The notes below the pieces were generated by a model that saw nothing but the letters and a program-made list of their open reading frames with translations, was not told the DNA's origin and made no database searches. The translations under genes were made by a program, and so were the position numbers. This document shows positions 12,301-22,902 of a stretch of 64,000 bases of DNA, one piece after another. Numbering within the stretch: the first letter of the stretch is position 1; the number at the start of each line of letters is the position of its first letter. The stretch spans positions 25,529,628 to 25,593,627 of the forward strand of contig OZ037767.1 in NCBI GenBank assembly GCA_964035545.1. The letters run 5' to 3'. Source of the stretch: Bugula neritina. Lineage: Eukaryota; Bryozoa; Gymnolaemata; Cheilostomatida; Bugulidae.

Positions 12301-15300
12301 TCCCACTGTATTACGTCATACATTATACTGTATTACTTGATATAACACTTTATTACTAGTATTATATCACATTACAATACATATTATCTTGTAGAAACTC
12401 TAACACTGATATATTACACTGTTATATTACTAATAGTTGCATCTATTATATTTGTGTTGTCACAATTATTATATATTTACCATGCTGTTGCACAGTTCAT
12501 CTCAATGGTGCTGAAAACCTGCAGCTATCAGTGGACTGAAGATAAAATTGAGGTTCTACTCACTTATGCTGAGGCAGACATTTTGGACCATTATAAGCAG
12601 GCCACTGCTTTTTCCCTACTCAAGGTAATCTGATAATTTATCTCGCTTGTCCTTCTGTATATTACTAGTTCTTTGTCTTATATTACTAGTTCTCTGTCTT
12701 ATATTACTAGTTCTGCGGCTTATATTACTAGTTCTGTGTCTTATATTACTAGTTCTGCGGCTTATATTACTAGTTCTCTGTCTTATATTACTAGTTCTCT
12801 GTCTTATATCACTAGGTCTCTGTCTTGTATTACTAGTTCTGCGGCTTATATTACTAGTTCTCTGTCTTATATTACTAGTTCTCTGTCTTATATTACTAGT
12901 TCTGTGTCTTATATTACTAGTTCTCTGTCTTATATTACTAGTTCTGTGTCTTATATTACTAGGTCTCTGTCTTATATAACTAGTTCTCTGTCTTATATTA
13001 CTAGTTCTCTGTCTTATATCACTAGGTCTCTGTCTTGTATTACTAGTTCTGCGGCTTATATTACTAGTTCTCTGTCTTATATTACTAGTTCTCTGTCTTA
13101 TATTACTAGTTCTTTGTCTTATATTACTAGTTCTCTGTCTTATATTACTAGTTCTGCGGCTTATATTACTAGTTCTCTGTCTTATATTACTAGTTCTCTG
13201 TCTTATATTACTAGTTCTCTGTCTTATATTACTAGTTCTCTGTCTTATATTACTAGTTCTGTGTCTTATATTACTAGGTCTCTGTCTTATATTACTAGTT
13301 CTCTGTCTTATATTACTAGTTCTGTGGCTTATATTACTAGTTATAAACCTTATGGACTATACTTTAATTCAGTGCTATTTCTGTAGCTTAAAGCACTATT
13401 TCTATTACTTATATTGCTAGTACTGTTACTTATATTACTAGCAATATAACTCATAGTATCATGTGCATAATGGCGGCATATACAATGTAGAAAGGGCTGC
13501 AGTTGTTGCATTTATGATCTTGATGAAGTACCGGATTAAATATATGAAATAAAATTGGATTTTTTTAGGGCATTGGAGCAACCCATATATTATCTAAACG
13601 GCCTCAAGTGCTATATATGACAATCACAATTATACTTGTTTACATGTTATATGATACATTCCCCTCTCAACAGCTAGTGTGGTTATAGTATGTATGCTGT
13701 GTTTTACAGGCCATCATATCTAGGAAGTTGCTGTGTAAGCTGTTATATGAAGTCATCAAGAAGGTCGAGACTCTATCCATTACGAGTGAATCAGCTGATG
13801 TGAGACTTCACTGCAGACAGGTGAGTCTATACTCAACTCTACCAGTAGCTATCAATCCCGCAATCCCACAGTTCAGTGTACAGGAAGTCATTATCTTCAT
13901 ACTCCCGTAGTTCATTTAAAAAACACAGCCTCCCCCCCCACCATTTCCATGCTTTTCTCATATTTGACCTCGCTTGTGTATTCAGTTTGAATATTTCGAT
14001 GTCCTTGCTGTTTAAGGTTGTGCTACAATTTCTGTTGGATTACCCACTGGGTAAAGGTTTACCAAGGCATATCAACTTCTTTCTGGAGAACCTGGATTAC
14101 AAGGCAGTACATGGTAGAGAGAGTATATATGAGATGCTGGGTGCCATGTTGACAGCCTTTCCCCAGGTTGGTTACTCATCTAGTTATATACAAGTATCTC
14201 ATGTAACCATGGCTGTAAAACTATCTATTCTTCTACGTATACAACTGATGGAGTTACGTCATGTTGGTGGTGGATTTTCTAAACTTTTCTTCAATATGCA
14301 AAACCAAGTCTCAGGTGTTCACAAAACTGTGGCCAGGTTTTACCCGCAGACTTTAATAACATGCACTGATGTATGGCTTTTTTCTAAATTTTTGTTTTGC
14401 CAGGCTGAGGAGTTTAAATTTTGTTCTATTATATGTATTTTAGAAAACTGTTCACACGTTCTCTTCGCTTCTCTTCATCTCATTGGCTCGAGCTCGAATA
14501 AACGACGATTCTGAGAAATGTAGGAAGTTAGCCTCTCTCTGCGTGAGAACCTTGCTGGGCAGAGTGGAGAGAAACTGCCGGACTAAACTGTTCAACATGG
14601 CCTTCACCTGGCTGCAGGAAGATCGCGCTGAGATTGTACAGATGGCTGCGCAGGTTCTCGGGCTATTCATAGTTGTGGAGTGTGACTCATTCTCCTCCCG
14701 GTTTCCTCAGTTACTCACTGTCCTGGAGAAATCTCTACAGCCACAGATATATGTAACTCTGGTAAGTGTGTGGACATTCACTTCTACTGCTCGTGTTTTC
14801 TGCTCTCATCTCTTTCAACTTAGATTTTTAGATTTTTAAGTTTACTTGATGAATAGAAATCCAACTTTTTTTTATGAGTGTCTTCAGTTTGAAATCTCAC
14901 GAATTTTTTATGTACATTTTTTTTACCCAAATTGATTATGGAATAGCACGTTTTCTTTATTTCGTGGCTACTGATCTAATTCAGTACACACTGGTATGTG
15001 GTATTTGTGTGAGTGTGCTTAAGTCTAAATGTGTCTTAGCATTTCGGCTGCTTTTGTAAAATATTCAACGGAACATCTTGGGCTTCTGAGCAGTTGAATA
15101 GTTCTAATGTACCCTTTGATGATCTTCTATTAACCAGTTGTGGAAATTCTCTTGTTTAGAAAGTAATTATGTGGTGTTAGTTAGTTATGTTAATGCCAGC
15201 TATTCCTGTCTAGGAAGGGGAAAGTGATGCCAGTAAAGATCTACAGCTCTACAATATTATACTGATGGTGTTGAAGCTGATACGAGAATGTCCACAGGTG

Positions 15301-18084
15301 TTGAAGCAGCCCATATGTGACCAGATACTTGGTGGGTACTACTGAAACTTTGTCTCCATTTTGTATGCTCAATGACCTTGACCTTGTGACTTATCCTCTG
15401 ACCTTATAAGAAACTCATATCATGGAATGATAACCCAACTCATGGCGCATAATTGATGCACAGTAGTATAATAAATTCTCACTGTTATATGAATAATTGT
15501 CTCTAATGGCTTCTATTCCTTAATCAAGATGTGGAGATGCCAGTTAATATTTGAAGCTTCAAATCTGTTAATATAATATATTCTTTTTTGTAACTATCAC
15601 AAGTGATCTAACACGACTAATAAATTGTAAAGTGTTTTGTTCAACTATATATTATTCATATTATTGGGAAATATTAACAGGTAAATAATCTTTTTTAACC
15701 TAATCATAGAAATATAATTATTGTAAATAACTATTACAATTATTTGTTTTTACAGTTACACAATACAAATTTCTATACAATTAGTTGGTGCTCCAGAAAT
15801 TTAACAAATATCTGGTAGATGTATCGATTCTTTTTCAAAGGAAAAATAACTCCCACTAAGTTTCGTGAAGTAAGACTCAGTAATGTTTGAGTTATGAATA
15901 ATGGAATACAATTTGTTGAGAATATTTTAATTGCTGTGTTTGTAGAACACATCCGTCAGCATATGCTGCACCCACACGCCTGGGTCAGACTCTCCACGGC
16001 TCAGGTGTTTGGTTTAGTGTTCAGCACTTACAACCCTGACGAGCTGGTAGCCGCAGTTCTCTCACAGTCGTATGCTCATACTGCGGAGGTGGGGACTTCC
16101 TCCCATAATAGTAGTGAAGAGAGAACATCCCCGTCTCACAGGGAAGCGCTTACGTTCCTCCTTACAGACACTCGTCAGAAATTGAGGGATTTCACAGCCG
16201 ACTTCTGCACTCAGCTCAGCTCTCCGTACATGACGGATGAGTTTGCCTCTCAGGTCAGCGGTGCTGCCTCTACTTCTTAGTTGAGAATTATGTTTCATGT
16301 TTAATGTGGCACAATCTTGACATTGTCTTCATTTGACAATGGTAAACATTTAAGTTATTACAATGTGGTAAACTTAGGGCAATTAGTAGTTATAAGCTTT
16401 GACTAACACTCCAAATTATTTTTTTAAATTGGTTTCATACTTGTAATGTAGTGAAACATAAGTTATAAATTGATAAACATATCGATTTCATTTGGATTCG
16501 GTTGCTTATATTAAAACATAGGAGAGACAAACTTAATTCTAGTTTTCTATTGAATATTTGAATGAAATTTCAAATTTTTTTGAAACTATAAAAATCAAAA
16601 TGGCTGTTATTTTTCTGTCTAATATTAAATCTGGAAGTGGATGTGGTTTTAGATAGCAAAGAATTTAGTGTTCCTGGTGAAGGTTATCAGACGGTTGCCA
16701 GAGTCGAAGTCGTCTTCCGATATCTGTGTAAACCCTGAAGACCCCACACCTGCAGACGACTGTACGGGCCTAGCTGAGGCCGATGAATTAGCCAATCATA
16801 GCAATAAGAAGAAATCAGTGTCTGTTGATTGGTTGATCAGACGACTTGGAAAGGTTGCTACGTTTGAGGCTACTAATGCCCCAAGACAAACCGTGAAGGT
16901 GATTGCTTTTAAAATTTGCTATACTCTCTAAAATATTATCTGTACTTGTTTTCACGTTTAGATCAATATGCTTTGAAACAGCTTGCTTTGTAGAACCTTC
17001 ACTTGGTTGGACCATTAAAATTAAAAATAAGTATCATTACTATTTTGTGGGTTCGAAGGCTTTTCGAGCGATGGTGTGATGTTTTCAACCGTAGTCGTTT
17101 TTTAGAGGACTAATGTGCTCAAGTGCTTAGCTGCAATAGCTATGGAACTCGGGCCTGAACTTCTACAGCAGCATCTGAAAAACATATTACCTCCAATTCA
17201 CCGAGAGCTCAACATGGTTAGGCTGTTCCCTGGTTAGTAATTTTGTTTTGTTTCAGAATAAATGCAAATTTAGTCTACTTCTTAGAGAGTTGTGTCGCTG
17301 TTACCTCTTACGTAGTATATACTGCACCTCAAAACATTAACTCAGTTTAACAATGTGCTAGATTGCATATAAGTTTGCTACATCTGGATGTTATGAAATT
17401 ATTAGAAATAAAGTCTTTATTTGTGTATAGAAACAGAGGAGCTGAGAAATCTGGCCGGTGAAGTATCAAACCTTCTGAAAGATAAAGTAGGCGTGTCAAC
17501 TTACTCTTCTGTGTACGCTAGTGTGCACCAAGCATCTACGATGAAGAAAACTGAAAGAAAGCGTAAATTAGCTCAACAGGTATGTAAATGTAGAATAGCT
17601 CAGTATGTGTGTAAACTAGCTTTCAACTGGTGTGTGAACTAGCTCTCAACTGGTGTGTGAACTAGTTCAGTAGGTAAAATAGTCTATAACTATAAGCATA
17701 TTGCATACATACTAAATACAACTGTAAGCCACTTATGTCCATGTTTGTGAAATACAGGATCAAATATCATTCATTTATTATATATACTTGAAACCTTTTG
17801 TAAGATTTATTACACTTGATTAGCCATTTACTTTAATGATTTGATTGGCCAGTGTGTTTTGAAATTGTCTGCATCTTAATTAGTGATTATGCTATGTAAT
17901 AAATATTGATTGTATTTGAATTTAGGCTGTTGTGAATCCAAGCATTGTGGCAAATAAGAAGATGAAGTTACACGGTAAAAAGGGAACTTCCAAAAGAATG
18001 TCACAGAAACAGTCCCGGTTTAAAGGGAATAAAGTTGTAAAACGCAAAAGGACTGTTGCTAGAGATATTGCAATTCTGCAATAA
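309..18084 (+). CDS. UTP20: UTP20, small-subunit processome HEAT-repeat scaffold (5' truncated by window edge)
   Basis: UTP20 (DRIM) is a very large helical-repeat protein of the nucleolar SSU processome, needed for 18S rRNA maturation. Exons: 309-420, 688-834, 1107-1296, 1671-1832, 2212-2348, 2644-2760, 2915-3072, 3294-3517, 4130-4268, 4503-4670, 5356-5479, 5786-5935, 6110-6258, 6470-6596, 6718-6831, 6922-7079, 7368-7626, 8371-8568, 8768-8871, 9161-9309, 9398-9504, 9880-10044, 10372-10529, 11070-11253, 11716-11881, 12141-12265, 12496-12624, 13710-13820, 14017-14166, 14444-14761, 15214-15331, 15946-16253, 16653-16898, 17106-17232, 17431-17579, 17926-18084. Phases agree throughout and give about 1934 residues; vertebrate UTP20 is about 2.8 kaa, so roughly the first third is missing. 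Landmarks that match the family in order: KRSKIVY, ICKHLPWSAY-like CKHLPWSAY, LVRGYQVYIL, YAEADI..QATAF, DYPLGKGLP, HPHAWVRLSTAQVFGL, WLIRRLGK, and a Lys/Arg-rich C-terminal tail ending ARDIAILQ, which is typical nucleolar basic sequence. The acidic, Ser-rich stretch of exon 17 is a predicted disordered linker. Exon 5's donor (GTCTGT) was chosen by phase and family alignment over a stronger-looking GTTAAG. Confidence 0.93.
864..943. repeat. 43-bp tandem duplication, about 1.9 copies
   Basis: Two copies of a unit starting TCTCACAGA, offset by 43 bp, in UTP20 intron 2 close behind the exon 2 donor. It does not include a splice site. Confidence 0.7.
3833..3890 (-). repeat. tRNA-derived SINE head (Pol III box A/box B), diverged
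   Basis: On the minus strand, TAGTGGTTAGAGCG (plus 3867-3880) matches the A box of tRNA-derived SINEs. About 25 bp further on, AGGGTTCTCACGG (3833-3845) is a degraded B box. The spacing fits a tRNA head. It lies in UTP20 intron 8. The body and any target duplication could not be delimited. Confidence 0.5.
4010..4085. repeat. TATAT/TATTATG tandem repeat
   Basis: Several copies of an approximately 24-bp AT-only unit ending TTATGTTGT lie about 45 bp upstream of the UTP20 exon 9 acceptor. The short open frames that cross it are accidental. Confidence 0.7.
5235..5371. repeat. ~40-bp tandem array running into UTP20 exon 11
   Basis: Units beginning GTAAGCTGC or a variant start near 5234, 5274, 5313 and 5355, spaced 40, 39 and 42 bp. 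The last copy is the start of exon 11 (5356), so the acceptor and about 15 exonic bases belong to the repeat. The middle copies carry their own AG before TAAG. A related GTAAGCTGCG word also occurs near 1546. Confidence 0.65.
5691..5798. repeat. 31-bp tandem array carrying the UTP20 exon 12 acceptor
   Basis: Units at 5691-5720, 5721-5751 and 5752-5782 each start CAGGTAAA or CAGTAAA after a T-rich tract. The next unit start is the real acceptor CAG (5783-5785), followed by exonic GTAAATGCG. The AGs at 5723, 5754 and 5785 are exactly 31 bp apart. Every junction therefore reads as 3' splice site directly abutting a 5'-splice-like GTAAA. Confidence 0.85.
7640..7735. repeat. ~31-bp minisatellite, about 3 copies
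   Basis: The unit ATCT(C)TATCTGTCGTTACGTGCTRTT is repeated about three times, just after the donor of UTP20 exon 17. No splice site is clearly part of the unit. Confidence 0.7.
7740..8370. other. Remainder of UTP20 intron 17, no gene seen
   Basis: This AT-rich intron sequence follows the minisatellite. The small open frames at 7867-8123 have no family resemblance and no supporting splice logic. It ends in the acceptor at 8369-8370. Confidence 0.6.
8596..8690. repeat. 30-bp tandem repeat, about 3 copies
   Basis: The unit GCTGCTGTACCATCTCATCT plus GTGTAATGGT is repeated about three times, close behind the donor of UTP20 exon 18 (8568). Confidence 0.75.
8998..9166. repeat. 43-bp tandem array ending at UTP20 exon 20 acceptor
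   Basis: AACTGCTGTAG|TG(T/C)AC recurs with its splice-like AG (or mutated AA) at 9031, 9074, 9117 and 9160, exactly 43 bp apart each time. The last is the functional acceptor, and the bases TGTAC after it are exon 20. Copies 1 and 2 keep AG; copy 3 has CTGTAA. Confidence 0.85.
12655..13345. repeat. 21-bp minisatellite, about 33 copies, in UTP20 intron 27
   Basis: The unit TCTTATATTACTAGTTCTCTG (21 bp) is tandemly repeated, with recurrent variants at the CTCTGT position (CTGTGT, CTGCGG). A CACTAGGTCTCTGTCTTGTAT variant block appears near 12809 and again near 13019, ten units apart, so blocks of units have also been duplicated. Because 21 is a multiple of 3, two forward frames stay open (110 and 237 codons of seven-residue repeats). 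These are not genes: the array sits between well-supported UTP20 exons 27 and 28. Confidence 0.95.
17561..17690. repeat. ~23-bp tandem array starting in UTP20 exon 35 and crossing its donor
   Basis: The exon end AAATTAGCTCAACAG|GTATGT is followed in the intron by degenerate copies: TAGCTCAGTATGTGTGTAAAC, then TAGCT(T/C)TCAACTGGTGTGTGAAC twice, then TAGTTCAGTAGGTAAAA. Each has a GTATGT, GTGTGT or GTAAAA donor-like word at the equivalent place. Confidence 0.65.
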
Positions 18085-18325
18085 GTTTTTTATCTACATC
18101 AGATTATCAATGAAATTTTTACTTGGTGTATTTAAATGTTTAAATTTATAATATAAACTAGTATTTGAAAATACAACATTACGTCATATATCTATGTATT
18201 TCTTGGAGTAATATACCTAATAGAATGCCTAACTCCAAACTATGTTGTTGGGTAGAAACTCACTTCTGTTGAAACTCGGTATTTGTTTTTAGCTAAATCC
18301 TAAAATATACAAGTTCTAGTCGGAG

Positions 18326-18331
18326 AATAAA
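18326..18331 (+). terminator. Candidate UTP20 poly(A) signal AATAAA
   Basis: This is a clear AATAAA about 240 bp after the UTP20 stop codon (18082-18084), before any other gene. It is assigned by position only. Confidence 0.4.
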
Positions 18332-18833
18332 TTTGACCTCTTGAAGAACAGCAGTTGGAGTTACGGCTAATAATATAAATTAAAATATCATAGTTATTAT
18401 GCTGCTGCTGATTAACTATTGCTGCTAAATAATATCAAACTGGAGTGAGTTTTGTAGAAATAGCTTTTTTGTCACTCTACAAATTATCATCAATATCTAC
18501 TGTGAATGAAATATCTCTGCAACTTTAGGTCATTGCCCAGCTTTGCAAGCATGTTGACAATACATGCCTGTATTTACTTGGCTGGTTCCTTAAAATTTGA
18601 GAAGTTATGCAATGTTTTATGAAAATATAAATTTTGAGTTTGTACATTTTTTATGCAGAGCATGTGGAAAATACTAGCTCAATTGAAAGCTTCCGCTGTA
18701 ATTTTATATATTTCTATGCCTGATAGTTCACCTAAAACGCTCTTAAGCTTAAGTAAAGGAGGTAAAATTGTGCAATGATTTAAAGGAAAAAAATTCAGAG
18801 CAACTGGTTCAACTAGCCCAGTGATTTAATTAT

Positions 18834-18841
18834 ATATACAA

Positions 18842-18892
<51 letters not shown>

Positions 18893-18900
18893 TGTATGTA
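18834..18900. repeat. (AC)n(AT)n(AC)n compound microsatellite
   Basis: An uninterrupted TA dinucleotide run is flanked on both sides by short CA runs. Confidence 0.9.
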
Positions 18901-19133
18901 TATGTTTTCCCACACTTTTTATAATACTCGACTCCTTTCTAAGAAAATTGTTTTAAAAAACTGAAGCATAATTTGTGCTGTAACCATGCTAGCAGCATTC
19001 TGAAGTTTTCTTCTAAAGTTGATGGGGAAAGGTATGAACAGTAATTTAATGCGTTTCAGCAGCGGCAAGTAAGAAAATAGTTTAGAGCAACTATGAATAC
19101 TGGATTAATGCTTTTTAAGCAATGTTATATGCG

Positions 19134-20170
19134 TTACAGAGCTATCTTGTTATAGCTTTTGTATTTGCATGCATTCCTGTTGCTTTTGTTATTGTTAGCA
19201 ATGGCTGCTGCAGATTGATTGTCTACATTAATAACAGTTGCGTCTGAGGTTGGACTATCTATATCTGTAGCTTCAAACAATGAGATGTATTCTGACTCAG
19301 CAGTTGAGAGGGCAACACCCTTTTGCTCTGGCGAGTATCTTACAGTGGTTTGGTGTTGAATGCCATGTGACAATAAATACTGTTCAAAGCTTTTGCTGGT
19401 GTACTCACCACCACCATCACTACGGAGCGTACCAATTTTTAGACCTGATTGATTTGTCACCAATGCCTGAAACTCCCTAAACCTATCAAAAACCTCTGAT
19501 TTTTCTTTAATAAAATACACATAAGAATATCTAGAAAAATCATCAATAAAAGATACAAAATATCCACTGCCTCCAATAGACTTTGTTTTCATAGGATCAC
19601 AAACATCTGTATGCACTAATTCAAGTGGTCTACTAGACTTGATACCTACATGCTTACTAAAACATTTTCTGGTCATTTTGCCTTTGATGCATGGCTCACA
19701 CAAACCTACAGGTACATTAGATAAATCTGCTCCTACTACTAATCTATTTTGTCGAGCAGATTGAATGCTTTGCATGCCAGCATGTCCAAGGCGTTGATGC
19801 CACAAATCAGTATCGCTAACAGGGGAAGCAACGTGGTAGTTCGAGTACATAGTGTCCAGATAATATAGTTTATTGCAGACTGTTCCTGTTGCATGCAGCT
19901 TTCCTGATTTGTTTTTTTGTATTATAAGATTCTTCTCTGCTGCTGATCGTACTGAAAACAGATTAGCTTTCAGTCATGCAATATGTCATACATTGTGTTC
20001 AGCTTTGTTTGTTGGCCTCTTGTGCGATTGAAAATTTCTATATTTCCACTGCCAACAACTTCCAGCACATGACCATCACCAAGAGTAACTTTCTGTGGAA
20101 TTTCAAAAGTGTTGTATACCTTAAATAGATCCTTGTTGTGTGTCATATGTGAAGTAGCACCTGAGTCTAT
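19134..20170 (-). pseudogene. copia-type pol remnant: protease, integrase, RNase H piece; no reverse transcriptase
   Basis: From the high end, LIDSGATSHM is the aspartic protease active-site motif. The frame is broken near 19975. Beyond it a continuous frame of about 280 codons holds LFSVRSAAEKN, then WHQRLGHAG, CEPCIKGK (pre-integrase zinc finger, H-H-C-C), and HTDVCDPM through GIQHQTTVRYSPEQ (integrase core with D and D). After YSPEQKG it passes without a stop into VALSTAESEYISL and VDNQSAAAIA, which are RNase H motifs. The integrase C-terminus, the whole reverse transcriptase and part of RNase H are therefore deleted in frame. Confidence 0.88.
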
Positions 20171-20173
20171 AAG

Positions 20174-20542
20174 TCAGTTATTCTCCTTTTCCCTTTTTGA
20201 TACGAGGAAGGCACTGTTAGTTTCCTCAATTGCATTCTGATTCTGTGTTGCGGGTTTAGCCTTAAAATGTTTTTGTAAAGTGCCCCATGCTTGCTTTAAT
20301 TTTGTGCAGCTGGTTATGAGTTGTAGCAAATTATCGCTCACAGCGAGTACAATAATTGACATAGCCTTGCTTGATTTCTTTGTATAGTCCAGTTTCGTTT
20401 GAGCACTAGCTGATTCTTCAGGTTCAGTTATAGAGCCATCAACATATCCCCATAGTTCTTTAGCAATCAGCAAATGCTTGAGTTTAAACTTCCAAGTGCT
20501 ATAATTTTTACTCATCAGCTTGTTTTCAATAATTCCAGCCAT
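20174..20542 (-). pseudogene. copia-type gag remnant (UBN2/DUF4219-like), C-terminally deleted
   Basis: This 122-codon frame starts MAGIIENKLMSKNYSTWK, the typical copia gag opening with a Trp in the NYxxWK context. It continues through KELWGYVDG and WGTLQKHF, then jumps to a short tail and stops. The usual second half of gag, including the CCHC zinc knuckle, is absent. The protease segment follows almost immediately after the stop. It starts about 56 bp after the primer binding site. Confidence 0.85.
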
Positions 20543-20598
20543 TTGTCTTTTTATACTACTGTAACTAGTGTTTGAGATAGCGCTCTGGGCCCATAACC

Positions 20599-20865
20599 TG
20601 TTAGAGTTATAATTTGACAGAGCTCTTTATTGCGCTGAATATTACAAGCAAGTGAACGAAGAACAAAAAACATAAAGTAGCACACATAAGTAGATAGCTA
20701 TAAAATTGCTATTACAGATAAGCAGCTAAGTACAATAGGCATAAGCTGAAAAACAAAAGCACATTGAAATAACATCAATTGATTCAATGTGTGGCTATAA
20801 ACATATTTACTGACAACAATTCCTGCGGCAAAAGTAGGAAAAAAGTTTAGTAAAATTTCTTAACA
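20599..20865 (-). repeat. 5' LTR of the copia-type element
   Basis: This 267-bp segment starts TGTTA and ends TAACA on the element strand, and its end abuts the primer binding site at 20598. An AATAAA lies about 30 bp from the 3' end (GCGCAATAAAGAGC), as expected near an R/U5 border. The length is close to that of copia LTRs. The outer edge is inferred from the TG...CA termini because no partner LTR is available. Confidence 0.7.
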
Positions 20866-22902
20866 TTGCTAAAAATGCAAATTTTAAAAATACATGGAAT
20901 TACAAAGATCACAAATTAATCTTTACGTTGTTGATTCTTGCAGCTGCCTGGTGATTGGCCAACTACTGGCATCTGTCTCGTTCAACTCACAATATTTGTA
21001 TTATTTGACCTCAGCTGGCTTAGTTATTCAGGTTGAATAATTCAGCTTTTATACTCTTCAAACCCCAAGCTCAACAAGGCTATAATGCTTGCGGTGATTA
21101 TATAATACAGTAAATAGTGGAGCATAATGAAATGGATTTGTTAGTGAAATATTGATATTTATAGCGGTTGTATTTCTACTTGGTATTAAAAGCAAAGCTA
21201 GCAAGTTGATTTTATTGGGTAAGTTTGGCATCACTTAGGCATTAATAATCGTTTTAGAGTTATTATTATAAAGTAGTAGTCTATCATAAATAGAAAGTGT
21301 TGGGGGAAACAGCTAAGTGTGTTCTTTCATATTGTCTGCTAAAATCAGGGCGCTAATGTGGGTATGTTAACTTCACACATTGCATTAATGTCAATTACTT
21401 TAGCATTTACAGTGAATCATTAATTCAAGCTGTATTGAACATAGTTGCAATCTTAAATGTAAATTCAAATGACAGCTTATTCACCCAATTGCTGCACATA
21501 CAGTTTATTCAATTGATAAAAATTATTGTAGAAAACAAGTATAAGTACAACTTTATAAGATATTTTTGTTGGTTTAACTATCCTATTGCACTATATTAAA
21601 AAATCTATCAAGAATGTGTTCGTATTTACAGCTGATAATATGAGTTGGTATTTTATTTACTTATTTGTTTACTGATCAGATCCAACCTGTTTATTGTATT
21701 ATTTTATGTTTTATCTTAAACAGGTTGTTCATTCCGTACCCTTCTAAGTGACTCAATGGCACATTACCTTATACTAAATGCTGAAAAGTTAAACTGTTAG
21801 TTAATGATTGTAGATTTCTCAATTGATTGAAGTTGATCAGTGGCTTAAGTTGTCTTTGCATTATTCCACAAACATGCATCAACTGGATTTAGATTTATAG
21901 AAAATTCTATAAACTTATGAACTATTATTCTATAAATAGCATGCTATGAGGTTTGACATGTTTAACAAAGAAACTAATTATGTAGAATCTTATGTATTGA
22001 ATAGCTATTTCGTGTTGATTATTCCTGATTAGTTAATGACAAAATATAGTATAGGTAGTGTGTGTGTGTGTAACCTAGTCTGCTAACTTCTATTTATTAT
22101 GCTGATAAGGTAAAACTTCTAGCACAGTACTGTGTGTATTTTTCTCTATTGCTAACCTTAAGGAACTGTTAATTAACTTAAGCTTTTAGTTGAAAGTTTC
22201 ATTTTAAACCATTTCAATAGTTGCACACTTACTACCGTTGGTAGTAATGAATAACTATTGTTGTGATCTTTAATCCTGTTATATGAATTGATGCAGCTAA
22301 GGTTGCACTTATACATTTTAGTCCTGAAATCTCTTGCACAGTCTCAACTGTCATCAACCGGACAAGCAGTAAGTTTTTATTTAACTTCACTAAGTTATAA
22401 CAATTATTATTGTTTTTCTATAGCTAAATTTGAGTTAACAGTAGCTGGGCTTAGATTTCTCTAGACTCTAGATTAAAGGAAACATCCTATAATATAACAA
22501 ATAAACGTAAACCCAGCAGGCACTTGATGAGTTTCAAGAACAAAAATATCTTTGGTAGCTGGTAATGCTAATGCCCCCATGTATGACAAAGTGACTCATT
22601 TATCCGTTTTGTAGTTACTTGAGGCCTGTATGTTAGATCTTGTGAGAGTATAATTTCTTCAATGTCTGAAAAGATGTCATCAAAAGGGAGACTCTATGCT
22701 TAACAAATATATTATTAATTATCGAAGCTTTGGAGTAATAATAGATAAATAGCCAAGTTCCTAGATTACTGAAACTTGGTCGGAAGGCAGTTGTTGGCAC
22801 TTGCAGTACCATCAACTCAACTTTCATACCCACAATGCTTAGTTGTGATGGTGAACTGGTTATGTCAGCCTTGAAAATCTTTGCTAGAAATTTGAGTGCT
22901 TA
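20866..22902. other. Intergenic, no gene seen
   Basis: AT-rich sequence without convincing coding potential on either strand. It contains a short (GT)n run near 22059-22070. It could include 5' UTR exons of the downstream sulfotransferase, which I cannot identify. Confidence 0.5.

Larger units (their letters stand above)
18085..19133. other. UTP20 3' UTR and intergenic sequence
   Basis: AT-rich sequence without a supportable gene. It contains the putative UTP20 3' UTR and a (TA)n/(CA)n microsatellite at about 18834-18900. The 3' LTR expected for the copia-type element was looked for here and not found. Confidence 0.6.
19134..20865 (-). mobile_element. Ty1/copia-type LTR retrotransposon, internally deleted and lacking a 3' LTR
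   Basis: Reading the minus strand: a 5' LTR, a primer binding site GGTTATGGGCCCAGAGCG directly after the LTR, a gag ORF, a protease segment with DSGAT, a GAG-pre-integrase/integrase segment, and a short RNase H remnant. The primer site is the sequence used by Drosophila copia, which primes from an internal (half) fragment of initiator tRNA-Met. Gag-protease-integrase order is diagnostic of copia/Pseudoviridae rather than gypsy. No reverse transcriptase is left, and no second LTR was found downstream. The copy is dead and non-autonomous. It lies between UTP20 and the sulfotransferase gene, opposite to both. Confidence 0.9.

Noticed and set aside
12673-13386. 237-codon open frame
   Set aside because: It is entirely the 21-bp minisatellite plus flank, inside UTP20 intron 27; a period divisible by three keeps frames open.
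17046-17062. GGGTTCGAAGG box-B-like word as a tRNA or SINE
   Set aside because: No A box at the right distance and no tRNA fold.
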